From: Chryseobacterium sp. ZHDP1 | GTDB taxonomy: Bacteria; Bacteroidota; Bacteroidia; Flavobacteriales; Weeksellaceae | Assembly: GCF_018603435.1 (NCBI RefSeq) | Contig: NZ_CP075682.1 | Location: 558,001-622,000 of the forward strand | Direction: 5' to 3' | DNA length: 64,000 nucleotides | Shown here: positions 49,927 through 57,120 of the stretch, in pieces | Layout: every line of letters begins with the position of its first letter | How positions within the stretch are numbered: the stretch's first letter is position 1 | Translations under genes and position numbers: made by a program | Notes under the pieces: model-generated | The model's database searches: none | Seen by the model: the letters and a program-made list of their open reading frames with translations, nothing else | What the model was told of the DNA's origin: nothing

Positions 49927-51090
49927 ATGAATTCCGAAAAAGTCGAAATTTTTGATACAACGCTGCGTGATGGAGAGCAGGTTCCCGGCTGTAAATTAAA
50001 TACCGAGCAAAAATTAATTATAGCCGAAAAACTGGATGAACTGGGAGTAGATGTCATTGAAGCCGGTTTCCCGATTTCCAGTCCCGGAGATTTTCATTCG
50101 GTTTCGGAGATTTCAAAATTAGTGAAAAATGCGAAAGTCTGCGGATTGACGAGAGCCAACCAAAAAGACATTGATACCGCAGCCGAAGCATTAAAATACG
50201 CCAAAAGACCGAGAATTCATACCGGAATCGGAACTTCGGATTCTCACATCAGATTTAAATTCAATTCAAACAGGGAAGATATTGTTGAAAGAGCGGTTCA
50301 GGCGGTAAAATATGCCAAATCGTATGTGGAAGATGTGGAATTTTATGCGGAAGATGCAGGAAGAACAGACAACGATTATCTGGCAAGAGTTTGCGAAGAA
50401 GTGATAAAAGCAGGGGCAACCGTGCTTAATATTCCGGACACAACGGGATATTGTCTTCCTGAAGAGTACGGTGCAAAAATAAAATACCTGAAAGAAAATG
50501 TAAAAGGCATTGATCGCGTGATCTTATCCTGTCACTGCCACAACGATCTGGGAATGGCAACCGCCAATTCTATTGCAGGAGTCATCAACGGAGCGAGACA
50601 GATAGAATGCACCATCAACGGATTGGGAGAAAGAGCCGGAAATACGGCACTGGAAGAAGTGGTGATGATTTTAAAACAGCATCCATATTTAGAATTATAT
50701 ACTGACGTTCAGTCCAAAATGCTCAATCCTATGAGTGTTTTGGTTTCTGAATTGATGGGAATGCCGGTTCAGCCGAACAAAGCGATTGTGGGAGCGAATG
50801 CTTTTGCGCACAGTTCAGGAATTCATCAGGACGGAGTGATTAAAAACAGGGAAACTTACGAAATTATTGATCCTGCGGAAGTGGGCGTGAATGCTTCTAC
50901 CATTGTTTTAACAGCAAGAAGCGGACGTTCTGCTTTGGCATACAGATTTAAACATATTGGTTTTGAAGTTACTAAAAATGAACTGGATTTTCTGTATCAG
51001 GAGTTTTTGAAAATTGCTGACGGTAAAAAAGAAGTCAATAATGACGATTTAAGTTCAATGATTGAAAAAGTGACAAGAAAAATAGGGTAA
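49927..51090 (+). CDS. leuA: 2-isopropylmalate synthase, short form
   Basis: A 387-residue enzyme of the DRE-TIM barrel group joining acetyl-CoA and 2-oxoisovalerate in the first step of leucine synthesis. Motifs: [16 protein letters not shown] (about 9-24), the metal-binding [13 protein letters not shown] and [18 protein letters not shown], and [20 protein letters not shown] (about 298-317). It ends near residue 387 and so lacks the roughly 130-residue C-terminal leucine-sensing domain of E. coli LeuA. The frame is intact and leuC follows 30 nt later, so this appears to be its natural length. A related acyltransferase (citramalate or homocitrate type) is the alternative; the leuCDB context favours leuA. 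Confidence 0.9.
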   Translation: MNSEKVEIFDTTLRDGEQVPGCKLNTEQKLIIAEKLDELGVDVIEAGFPISSPGDFHSVSEISKLVKNAKVCGLTRANQKDIDTAAEALKYAKRPRIHTGIGTSDSHIRFKFNSNREDIVERAVQAVKYAKSYVEDVEFYAEDAGRTDNDYLARVCEEVIKAGATVLNIPDTTGYCLPEEYGAKIKYLKENVKGIDRVILSCHCHNDLGMATANSIAGVINGARQIECTINGLGERAGNTALEEVVMILKQHPYLELYTDVQSKMLNPMSVLVSELMGMPVQPNKAIVGANAFAHSSGIHQDGVIKNRETYEIIDPAEVGVNASTIVLTARSGRSALAYRFKHIGFEVTKNELDFLYQEFLKIADGKKEVNNDDLSSMIEKVTRKIG

Positions 51091-51120
51091 CAGAATTGAT
51101 TCTCCATTACATAAATTAGA

Positions 51121-52500
51121 ATGAATACAAAAAAAACACTGTTTGATAAAGTCTGGGATGCGCACGTTCTAGAGACGATTCCGGACGGACCTCAGATTAT
51201 TTATATTGATAAACATCTCATCCACGAAGTAACCAGTCCACAGGCTTTTGCGGAACTGGAAGCCAGAAATCTGGAAGTTTTCAGACCGAAACAGATTGTG
51301 GCAACTGCGGATCATAATGTTCCGACTTTGGATCAGGATCAGCCGATTCGCGATGCATCATCCAGAAATCAGGTGGAGCAGTTAACGGAAAACTGTAAGA
51401 AAAACAACATAGAATTGTATGGTTTGGGACACCAATATCAGGGAATTGTTCACATCATTGCTCCGGAATTAGGCGTTACACAGCCGGGAATGAGCATTGT
51501 TTGCGGAGACAGCCATACTTCTACGCACGGCGCTTTCGGTTCAATTGCTTTCGGAATCGGAACAAGTCAGGTAGCGCAGGTTTTTGCGAGCCAGTGTCTG
51601 TTGCTGAATAAGCCAAAATCGATGAGAATTACCGTAAATGGTAAGTTAAATAAAAATGTTCAGCCCAAAGATGTGATTTTGTACATTATTTCAAAAGTGG
51701 GAACTGACGGCGGAACAGGGTATTTCTGCGAATATGCCGGAAATGTTTTCGAAGAAATGTCGATGGAAGGCAGAATGACGGTTTGTAATATGAGCATTGA
51801 AATGGGCGCTCGCGGAGGAATGATAGCTCCCGATGAAACAACTTTTGAGTACGTAAAAGGAAGAACTTTCGCACCGAAAGGCGAGGAATGGGAAGAAAAA
51901 CTGGAATACTGGAAAACTTTGAAAACCGATGAAGGAGCAGTTTTTGATGCTGAATTTTCTTTCGATGCTTCGGAAATTTATCCGATGGTAACCTATGGAA
52001 CCAATCCGGGAATGGGAATTTCCATCAGTCAGAATATCCCGAATCCTCAGAATGAATCTGAAGAGAAGGCTTTAAAATACATGGGTTTAAAAGCGGGACA
52101 GGCTCTTTCTGAAATTAAAGTGAATTATGTCTTCATCGGAAGCTGTACAAATGCGAGAATTGAAGATTTCCGTTCTGCGGCAAATTATGTTAAAGGAAAA
52201 AGGAAGTCGGATCATGTTCATGCGTGGCTTGTTCCGGGTTCTCAACAGGTTGCCAAACAGATCTTTGAAGAAGGTTTAGATACGGTTTTTAATGAAGCCG
52301 GTTTCCAGATCAGACAACCGGGATGTTCGGCGTGTTTAGCGATGAATGATGATAAAATCCCGGAAGGGGAATATTGCGTTTCTACTTCGAACAGGAATTT
52401 TGAGGGAAGACAGGGACAAGGTGCGAGAACAATTCTGGCAAGTCCTTTGACGGCTGCAAAAGTTGCTGTGGAAGGAAGAATTTCCGTCTTTGAAAACTGA
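51121..52500 (+). CDS. leuC: 3-isopropylmalate dehydratase, large subunit
   Basis: A 459-residue aconitase-family protein that isomerises 2-isopropylmalate together with LeuD. [4Fe-4S] cysteine ligands are in [17 protein letters not shown] (about residue 345) and [10 protein letters not shown] (about 405-414). Also visible are the [10 protein letters not shown] start, [13 protein letters not shown] (about 130) and NRNFEGRQG. Standard length. A 330-bp repeat-rich gap separates it from leuD. Confidence 0.97.
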   Translation: MNTKKTLFDKVWDAHVLETIPDGPQIIYIDKHLIHEVTSPQAFAELEARNLEVFRPKQIVATADHNVPTLDQDQPIRDASSRNQVEQLTENCKKNNIELYGLGHQYQGIVHIIAPELGVTQPGMSIVCGDSHTSTHGAFGSIAFGIGTSQVAQVFASQCLLLNKPKSMRITVNGKLNKNVQPKDVILYIISKVGTDGGTGYFCEYAGNVFEEMSMEGRMTVCNMSIEMGARGGMIAPDETTFEYVKGRTFAPKGEEWEEKLEYWKTLKTDEGAVFDAEFSFDASEIYPMVTYGTNPGMGISISQNIPNPQNESEEKALKYMGLKAGQALSEIKVNYVFIGSCTNARIEDFRSAANYVKGKRKSDHVHAWLVPGSQQVAKQIFEEGLDTVFNEAGFQIRQPGCSACLAMNDDKIPEGEYCVSTSNRNFEGRQGQGARTILASPLTAAKVAVEGRISVFEN

Positions 52501-52530
52501 TGGAGATGAATTTACTTAAAACTTGTCTAA

Positions 52531-52620
52531 TTTTTTTTACCACAAAAGACGCAAAAGATTTAAACACTTTAGTTTTTTAGGCTTAATACTTAAACGTAAA
52601 AAAGAGCACATAAGTTTAAA
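52531..52620 (-). repeat. Dispersed repeat family R1, copy 3 (partial, inverted)
   Basis: Reverse complement of the second half of the copies at 23916 and 25278: CTTTTGTGGTAAAAA, AACTAAAGTGTTTAAAT and TTAAACTTATGTGCTC all recur. It lies 30 bp past the leuC stop. Confidence 0.78.
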
Positions 52621-52697
52621 AGTGAATTGTGAATTGTGAATAGTGAATTTTAGAAATTGACTATTGACTCACAAAGTGAAATTAACCATTCACTTTT
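52618..52697 (+). repeat. GTGAATT tandem and long inverted repeat
   Basis: GTGAATT/GTGAATA repeats three times (about 52622-52647). The outer arms AAAAGTGAAT (52618-52627) and ATTCACTTTT (52688-52697) are perfect complements. Non-coding, in the leuC-leuD gap. Confidence 0.65.
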
Positions 52698-52698
52698 T

Positions 52699-52785
52699 TA
52701 GCCCCGATAGAAACGGTTACCCCGCAGCAAGCGAAGGCAAAAGCAATGGAGCGAGGAGTATGAGTGGATAGCGGGAAATAGCTCC
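52699..52785 (+). repeat. Structured dispersed element, copy B (Flavo-1-like RNA candidate)
   Basis: It begins TAGCCCCGATAGAAACGG and ends GATAGCGGGAAATAGCTCC, matching both ends of copy A (43800-43917, minus). The 40-nt centre, CCCGCAGCAAGCGAAGGCAA and onward, is unrelated to copy A. It fills the end of the leuC-leuD gap, 48 nt before leuD. Confidence 0.65.
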
Positions 52786-52833
52786 TGAAAAAGAAAAAAA
52801 ACAATAATTAAAACTATTTTGGCTCAAAAAAAA

Positions 52834-53433
52834 ATGCAAAAATTAGTCATTATACAATCCAGAGCAACTCCTTTGCCTGTAGAAAATATAGATACGGATC
52901 AGATTATTCCGGCGAGATTTTTAAAGAGTATTGATAAAAAAGGTTTTGGCGAAAATCTTTTCAGAGACTGGAGATACGATGTTCATACGAATGAACCGAA
53001 TCCTGATTTTGTCCTGAATAACGCAAAATACAGCGGTGAAATTCTGGTTGCGGGAAACAATTTCGGTTGCGGAAGCAGTCGCGAACACGCTGCATGGTCT
53101 TTAACGGATTATGGCTTTAAGGTGGTTGTTTCAAGTTTTTTTGCGGATATTTTTAAGGGCAATGCTTTGAACAACGGATTATTGCCTGTAAAAGTTTCTG
53201 AGGAATTTTTGAAAGAAATTTTAACTGAGATTACCGAAAATCCTGAAAAAGAAATTTTGGTAGATGTTGAAAAACAAACCATTACCTTCAATGATAAGAC
53301 GGAAAGTTTTGAAATAGATTCTTACAAAAAAATATGTCTGCTGAATGGGTATGATGATATTGATTTTTTAATCAGCAGAAAACAGGCGATCGAACAATTC
53401 GAACTAAAAACACAAAAAGTGTATGAAAACTAA
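52834..53433 (+). CDS. leuD: 3-isopropylmalate dehydratase, small subunit
   Basis: A 199-residue swivel-domain partner of LeuC. The start is set at ATG 52834 ([20 protein letters not shown]); the frame extends to a TTG five codons earlier. Substrate-binding segments [14 protein letters not shown] and [16 protein letters not shown] (about residues 70-85) are intact. It overlaps leuB by 11 nt, whereas leuC is 330 bp away, so the two dehydratase subunits are separated by repeats. Confidence 0.96.
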   Translation: MQKLVIIQSRATPLPVENIDTDQIIPARFLKSIDKKGFGENLFRDWRYDVHTNEPNPDFVLNNAKYSGEILVAGNNFGCGSSREHAAWSLTDYGFKVVVSSFFADIFKGNALNNGLLPVKVSEEFLKEILTEITENPEKEILVDVEKQTITFNDKTESFEIDSYKKICLLNGYDDIDFLISRKQAIEQFELKTQKVYEN

Positions 53434-54544
53434 TTTTAAAATTGCAGTGCTTCCGGGAGACGGAATCGGGCCGGAAGTAGTTGCAGAAAGTATTAAAATT
53501 TTAGATTCCATTGCGGAAGCTTTCCAGTATCAGTTTGATTTTAAATACGGATTGATGGGAGCGGAAGCGATTTATAAGACTGGAAATCCTTTGCCGGATG
53601 AAACACTGGAGATCTGCAAAGCATCTGATGCGGTCCTTTTCGGGGCGATCGGAGATCCTTCTTTCGATAATAATCCGGATGCCAAAGTACGTCCGGAACA
53701 GGGGTTGTTAAAACTTCGCAAAGAATTAGGGCTTTTTGCGAATATCCGGCCTTTGAAAACGTATGCTTCCTTAATTGAGAAAAGTCCTTTGAAAAGGGAA
53801 ATTATTGAAGGAACAGATATTCAGATTTTCAGGGAACTGGTGAGCGGAATTTATTTTGGTGAAAAATTTACGGATGAGGAAGCGGGTTATGCGTATGATA
53901 TCTGCAAATACAACCGTGATGAAATCGCGCCTATTGTTCATATGGCTTTTCAGGAGGCTCAGAAAAGGAGAAAAAAGTTAACTTTAATTGATAAAGCGAA
54001 TGTTTTGGATACTTCAAGATTATGGAGAAAGGTCTGCAAAGAAATTGCGGCAGAATATCCTGATGTAGCACTTGATTTTATGTTTGTAGATAATGCGGCA
54101 ATGCAGTTAATTTTAAATCCGAAACATTTTGACGTGATTGTTACCGAAAATATGTTCGGAGATATTATTTCGGATGAAGCGAGTGTAATCGGCGGTTCTA
54201 TCGGTCTGCTTCCTTCGGCTTCCATTGGAAATGAAAATGCCTTGTTTGAGCCTATTCACGGTTCTTATCCGCAGGCAAAAGGAAAAGGAATTGCAAATCC
54301 TGTTGCTTCTATTTTAAGTACGGCAATGATGCTGGATTATTTACAGCTTGAACAGGCAGCAGAAAAATTGAGACAATCTGTAGAATATGCTATTGAAAAT
54401 AAATACGTTACGGTGGATCTGAACTCTGAACAGTCTTATTCCACCAGTGAAGTGGGAAGTTTTATCGCAGATTATATTAAATATTCCGAGAAATCGTATT
54501 ACAATTTTGAAAATGTGAAGCTCGGAAAATCAACTATTGTTTAA
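53423..54544 (+). CDS. leuB: 3-isopropylmalate dehydrogenase
   Basis: A 373-residue NAD-dependent oxidative decarboxylase giving 2-oxoisocaproate. Motifs: [19 protein letters not shown] at the start, [21 protein letters not shown] (near 92-112, seen as the substrate loop), the metal Asp in FVDNAAMQL and [18 protein letters not shown] (about residue 235-252), and the NAD segment [18 protein letters not shown]. Last gene of the leu cluster. A branched-chain aminotransferase is not present in the window. Confidence 0.96.
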   Translation: MKTNFKIAVLPGDGIGPEVVAESIKILDSIAEAFQYQFDFKYGLMGAEAIYKTGNPLPDETLEICKASDAVLFGAIGDPSFDNNPDAKVRPEQGLLKLRKELGLFANIRPLKTYASLIEKSPLKREIIEGTDIQIFRELVSGIYFGEKFTDEEAGYAYDICKYNRDEIAPIVHMAFQEAQKRRKKLTLIDKANVLDTSRLWRKVCKEIAAEYPDVALDFMFVDNAAMQLILNPKHFDVIVTENMFGDIISDEASVIGGSIGLLPSASIGNENALFEPIHGSYPQAKGKGIANPVASILSTAMMLDYLQLEQAAEKLRQSVEYAIENKYVTVDLNSEQSYSTSEVGSFIADYIKYSEKSYYNFENVKLGKSTIV

Positions 54545-54547
54545 AAA

Positions 54548-54680
54548 TATCGCAAAGAAAAACAAAAGATTTTTTTATTTATTGAAAGTTTGTATGGTAA
54601 ACAAAGGCACTTCGTTTATTTAAAAAAGACAAAAATGGTATTACTTTGATCAATTTTACGCCTTTGTATATCTTAAAAGC
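54548..54680 (+). repeat. Dispersed repeat family R2, copy 2
   Basis: Reverse complement of 44013-44145 with about seven differences in 133 bp. It begins 4 nt past the leuB stop. Together the two copies flank a 10.4-kb segment in inverted orientation. Confidence 0.88.
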
Positions 54681-54720
54681 ACTTAGTATTTAAAATAACC
54701 TTGCGAACTTTGTGTTATAA
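54648..54720 (+). repeat. Dispersed intergenic repeat, family R3, copy 3
   Basis: ACGCCTTTGTATATCTTAAA, TTAGTATTTAAA and CCTTGCGAACTTTGTGTTA follow in the same order as in the copies at 10436 and 11735; its start overlaps the end of R2. The remaining part of the gap (54721-54867) shows nothing I can name. Confidence 0.55.
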
Positions 54721-54867
54721 TTATGATTAATAATAGATAATCATTGAAAAATATGTCAGTTTTGCTTCGTAAGTCAACAGCCAAATAGTTACGGTAGTTG
54801 ACAAGCGGGGCAGATTGACCGTTGTAGTTCATATTACATATTTGACTTTTATTTGTGTTTTTTTCTA

Positions 54868-54900
54868 AAAAAGGTTCCGCTCATTGAGCAGAACCTTTTT
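54868..54900 (-). terminator. Intrinsic terminator of the minus-strand operon
   Basis: AAAAAGGTTC-C-GCTC-ATT-GAGC-A-GAACCTTTTT: two stem segments separated by one mismatch. It lies at the stop codon of the small acidic protein gene, with T-runs on both sides. Confidence 0.85.
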
Positions 54901-55087
54901 ATTTTTCGTCGGTATTATCCGTTTTTCCGGATTTGTTGTTTTGAGAAGATTTCTGAACATCTTCCTTATCTACATCGGACGGATTTGTCTTTTCTGATGA
55001 AGCAGGAATGTCGGGGAAATCCTGATTTTGCTTTTTGGTTTCCGCAGAATTTGCAGATTCCTGTTTTTCTTTTTCTTCTGAATGCAT
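54899..55087 (-). CDS. Small acidic low-complexity protein, unknown
   Basis: A 62-residue protein (MHSEEKEKQESANSAETKKQ...), almost entirely Glu, Asp, Lys, Ser, Asn and Gln, so probably disordered. It starts at ATG 55087, 12 nt after the DUF4230 stop, and its stop codon touches the terminator, so it is the last gene of the operon. I do not recognise it. The 46-residue protein at 37756 has a similar composition. Confidence 0.6.
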   Translation of the reverse strand: MHSEEKEKQESANSAETKKQNQDFPDIPASSEKTNPSDVDKEDVQKSSQNNKSGKTDNTDEK

Positions 55088-55099
55088 AGCTTTTGAATT

Positions 55100-55705
55100 T
55101 TATAGTCCTAAAATGCCCAGCTTTCCGGTCTGGTCTTCTATGGTATAATTCAAAGCCTTTGCCAAAACAAAAATATTATTAAGATTTTCCATTAGCTGTT
55201 GTCTCCCTTCCGTTCTCAGCTTGTTCTGATCGATGGATTTTACAGCGGTATCTTTCGCTTTCTGCGTTACGTTTTTAATGTCTTTTTCGGAAATTCTGTT
55301 GAAAAAAGAATCGTCCATCGACTGGATTTCCACACTTGGCGTAATTCTGATGTCTGCATCGGGCAGTTCGGTGATCACTAATTTTTTATTGATCGAATCT
55401 ACCTCCATTTTCATCTTGTTAAGATCATAAGAAACCTGTGCGTTCGTTTTGGTGTAGGTAATGATGCTGTTGCTGGAAACTTCTTTGCCTAAAAATTCAT
55501 AGCCCATTTTGGTTTTCTGAATGGAAGAAGTATTCTGCTCAAGCACGACCATTTTGTTCATTTTCGAAATCTGATTGGTCAGAATATAATAATCTGATTT
55601 CTCGGTTTTTTCACTAAGATTAAAGCATGACTTTAAACTGAAAAACAAAACCGTTACCAGTGCAGCTCCCGCCAAAAACGATATTAAAACTTTACTATTT
55701 CTCAA
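55100..55705 (-). CDS. DUF4230 domain membrane-anchored protein, TTG start
   Basis: A 201-residue protein with an N-terminal membrane segment (about residues 7-27, KVLISFLAGAALVTVLFF) and a DUF4230 domain (about 40-195): MNKMVVLEQNTSSIQKT, YEFLGKEVSSNSIITYTKTN and the C-terminal FVLAKALNYTIEDQTG. The start must be TTG at 55705: an in-frame TAA, the stop of the previous gene, lies two codons upstream, and the next Met is beyond the membrane segment. Function unknown; it is in an operon with a thioredoxin-like protein. Confidence 0.85.
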   Translation of the reverse strand: MRNSKVLISFLAGAALVTVLFFSLKSCFNLSEKTEKSDYYILTNQISKMNKMVVLEQNTSSIQKTKMGYEFLGKEVSSNSIITYTKTNAQVSYDLNKMKMEVDSINKKLVITELPDADIRITPSVEIQSMDDSFFNRISEKDIKNVTQKAKDTAVKSIDQNKLRTEGRQQLMENLNNIFVLAKALNYTIEDQTGKLGILGL

Positions 55706-55708
55706 ACC

Positions 55709-56275
55709 TTATTTACCAAAAATTTCTTTAATTACAGAACTGTCATCTTTTTTCAGAATTTCCACCAAATCTCTTTCGATGTATCCTGATGTAGGCATTT
55801 CGATAATTCTTCCCAATTCTTTTCCGTATTTCTCAACAATAATCGTCGGAACTTTCTGGATGTTGAAAAGACTTTCTTCTCCGTTCGGAGATTCCTTTTT
55901 ACGGTTTACGGCAATAATGGTAAGTTTGCCTTCCGGATATTTTACCTCTTCAAGGATTTTCATGAGTCTCGGAAAATCTCTGTGAGAATCTTCGCACCAT
56001 GTTCCCATGAAAACCGTGATGTTGTACGTATTGATTTTACTTTTTTTAAGCTCTCCGATGGCTTTCTGATCCAAAGCATATTCATCATGCTCTTTCACAT
56101 ACCAGTCGGAATAGGGAGCTTCAAGAAATTTACTTTTAAGCTGATTTCCCAAAAGCATTTTTCCGTCGGCAGTGGTTTCAACTTCACGTCCTACAACCAC
56201 TTTTTGTGCAGTAAGCTGTTGAGTTGCCATGAATAGAGCTGAAACAGCCATACAATTCGTAATAAATTTTTTCAT
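55709..56275 (-). CDS. Thioredoxin-like exported protein with WCEDS active site
   Basis: A 188-residue protein with a signal peptide (MKKFITNCMAVSALFMATQQ, cleavage near LTA-QK). The thioredoxin-like domain (about 75-185) has FMGTWCEDSHRDFPR where a CXXC motif is expected: Trp 93, Cys 94, and Ser 97 in place of the second Cys. The cis-Pro region is KVPTIIV. A single-Cys site cannot make the usual disulphide exchange alone; it may form mixed disulphides or act as a chaperone or peroxide sensor. I recall WC-D-S variants in other flavobacteria, so it may be a subfamily trait. It starts 1 nt after the previous stop (TAGTATG). Confidence 0.85.
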   Translation of the reverse strand: MKKFITNCMAVSALFMATQQLTAQKVVVGREVETTADGKMLLGNQLKSKFLEAPYSDWYVKEHDEYALDQKAIGELKKSKINTYNITVFMGTWCEDSHRDFPRLMKILEEVKYPEGKLTIIAVNRKKESPNGEESLFNIQKVPTIIVEKYGKELGRIIEMPTSGYIERDLVEILKKDDSSVIKEIFGK

Positions 56276-56276
56276 A

Positions 56277-56744
56277 CTATTTTTCAATAATTGTCTTTAA
56301 ATCGGCAGGAGAGTAGTATTTGTTTTTCAGGACTTTATGATCTGCCTGTCTGTATACATTAAATTTCTCGCCGGATTTTTCATAAAATGATTCTACGTCT
56401 TTTGCTTTGTAAAATTCAACGGTTTCTTGTGCCTGTTCTTCATTATCGCAGGCTTTCGACATGTTGGAACGCTGAACTTCGTTGAACAACTCTACAAATT
56501 TGCTGCCAAGTCCGAATTCCAGAACCGCTCCGCTTAAAACATACTGCAAATCGCATAAAGCATCTGCAATTTCTACGATGTTATTGTCTGCAATTGCCTG
56601 TTTCAGTTCATTCAGTTCTTCCTGAAGAAGTTCAACTCTCAGATTGCATCTTTCCGGTGAAGGAATTTGGGGGGTATCTAAAATAGGGGCTTTAAAAGTG
56701 GTGTGGAATTCTGCTACCTGGTTCAGACTATCAATTTTATCCAT
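56277..56744 (-). CDS. MazG-like/HisE-type NTP pyrophosphohydrolase family protein
   Basis: A 155-residue all-alpha protein. The metal-binding pattern of the MazG superfamily is seen as LLQEELNELKQAI (about residues 36-48) and EIADALCDLQYVL (about 57-69), giving EExxE and ExxD-type acidic clusters. Members hydrolyse non-canonical or excess NTPs to NMPs. First gene of a four-gene unit with an exact -7 element (TATCTTTG, minus, 56763-56770) upstream. The substrate is unknown. Confidence 0.88.
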   Translation of the reverse strand: MDKIDSLNQVAEFHTTFKAPILDTPQIPSPERCNLRVELLQEELNELKQAIADNNIVEIADALCDLQYVLSGAVLEFGLGSKFVELFNEVQRSNMSKACDNEEQAQETVEFYKAKDVESFYEKSGEKFNVYRQADHKVLKNKYYSPADLKTIIEK

Positions 56745-56762
56745 GTATATTTTTTATTTACG

Positions 56763-56770
56763 CAAAGATA
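56763..56770 (-). promoter_or_regulatory. -7 promoter element of the MazG-like gene operon
   Basis: TATCTTTG on the minus strand, exact match, 18 nt before ATG 56744. Confidence 0.55.
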
Positions 56771-56815
56771 ACAATTGGGTTTTAGATTTTAAGAATTGGG
56801 GCTTAGGTTTTTTAC

Positions 56816-56930
56816 ACAATGATATCACTCAGAACATAGACTGAAAGTCTACGAGCATCGTTAAAAAGTGAAGTGAAGAATCTCAAGAGCCAAGGAATAG
56901 ATTATGAGTTTTTTTCTTCCAGAAATTTCT
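56816..56930. repeat. Degenerate GTCATTC/GAAGAATCTC-type repeat (R4)
   Basis: Contains ACTCAGAAC and GTGAAGTGAAGAATCTCA, fragments of a repeat with the form CATTCTGAAC...GTGAAGAATCTC that I recall from flavobacterial intergenic regions. It fills part of the 376-bp gap before the metalloprotease terminator; the rest of that gap shows nothing else. Confidence 0.4.
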
Positions 56931-57063
56931 CATATTTTAAATGACGGTGAGTTTTGGTGAAAATGTTTTTGGGATTTGTGATTAAATGATTTTTAAGAGC
57001 TTAATCCCGTTTGGAATTTATGCAGAGAGTAGAAGTGTGTTAATTTTGCGGACTCAGAAACAA

Positions 57064-57093
57064 AAAAGACTGTCCGTTTTCGGACAGCCTTTT
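57064..57093 (-). terminator. Intrinsic terminator of the secreted metalloprotease gene
   Basis: AAAAGACTGTCCG (57064-57076) with CGGACAGCCTTTT (57081-57093), one mismatch, 4-nt loop, and a T-run on the minus strand. Confidence 0.85.
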
Positions 57094-57120
57094 ACCTCAA
57101 AGCTTAATTGAGTGAAGCAA

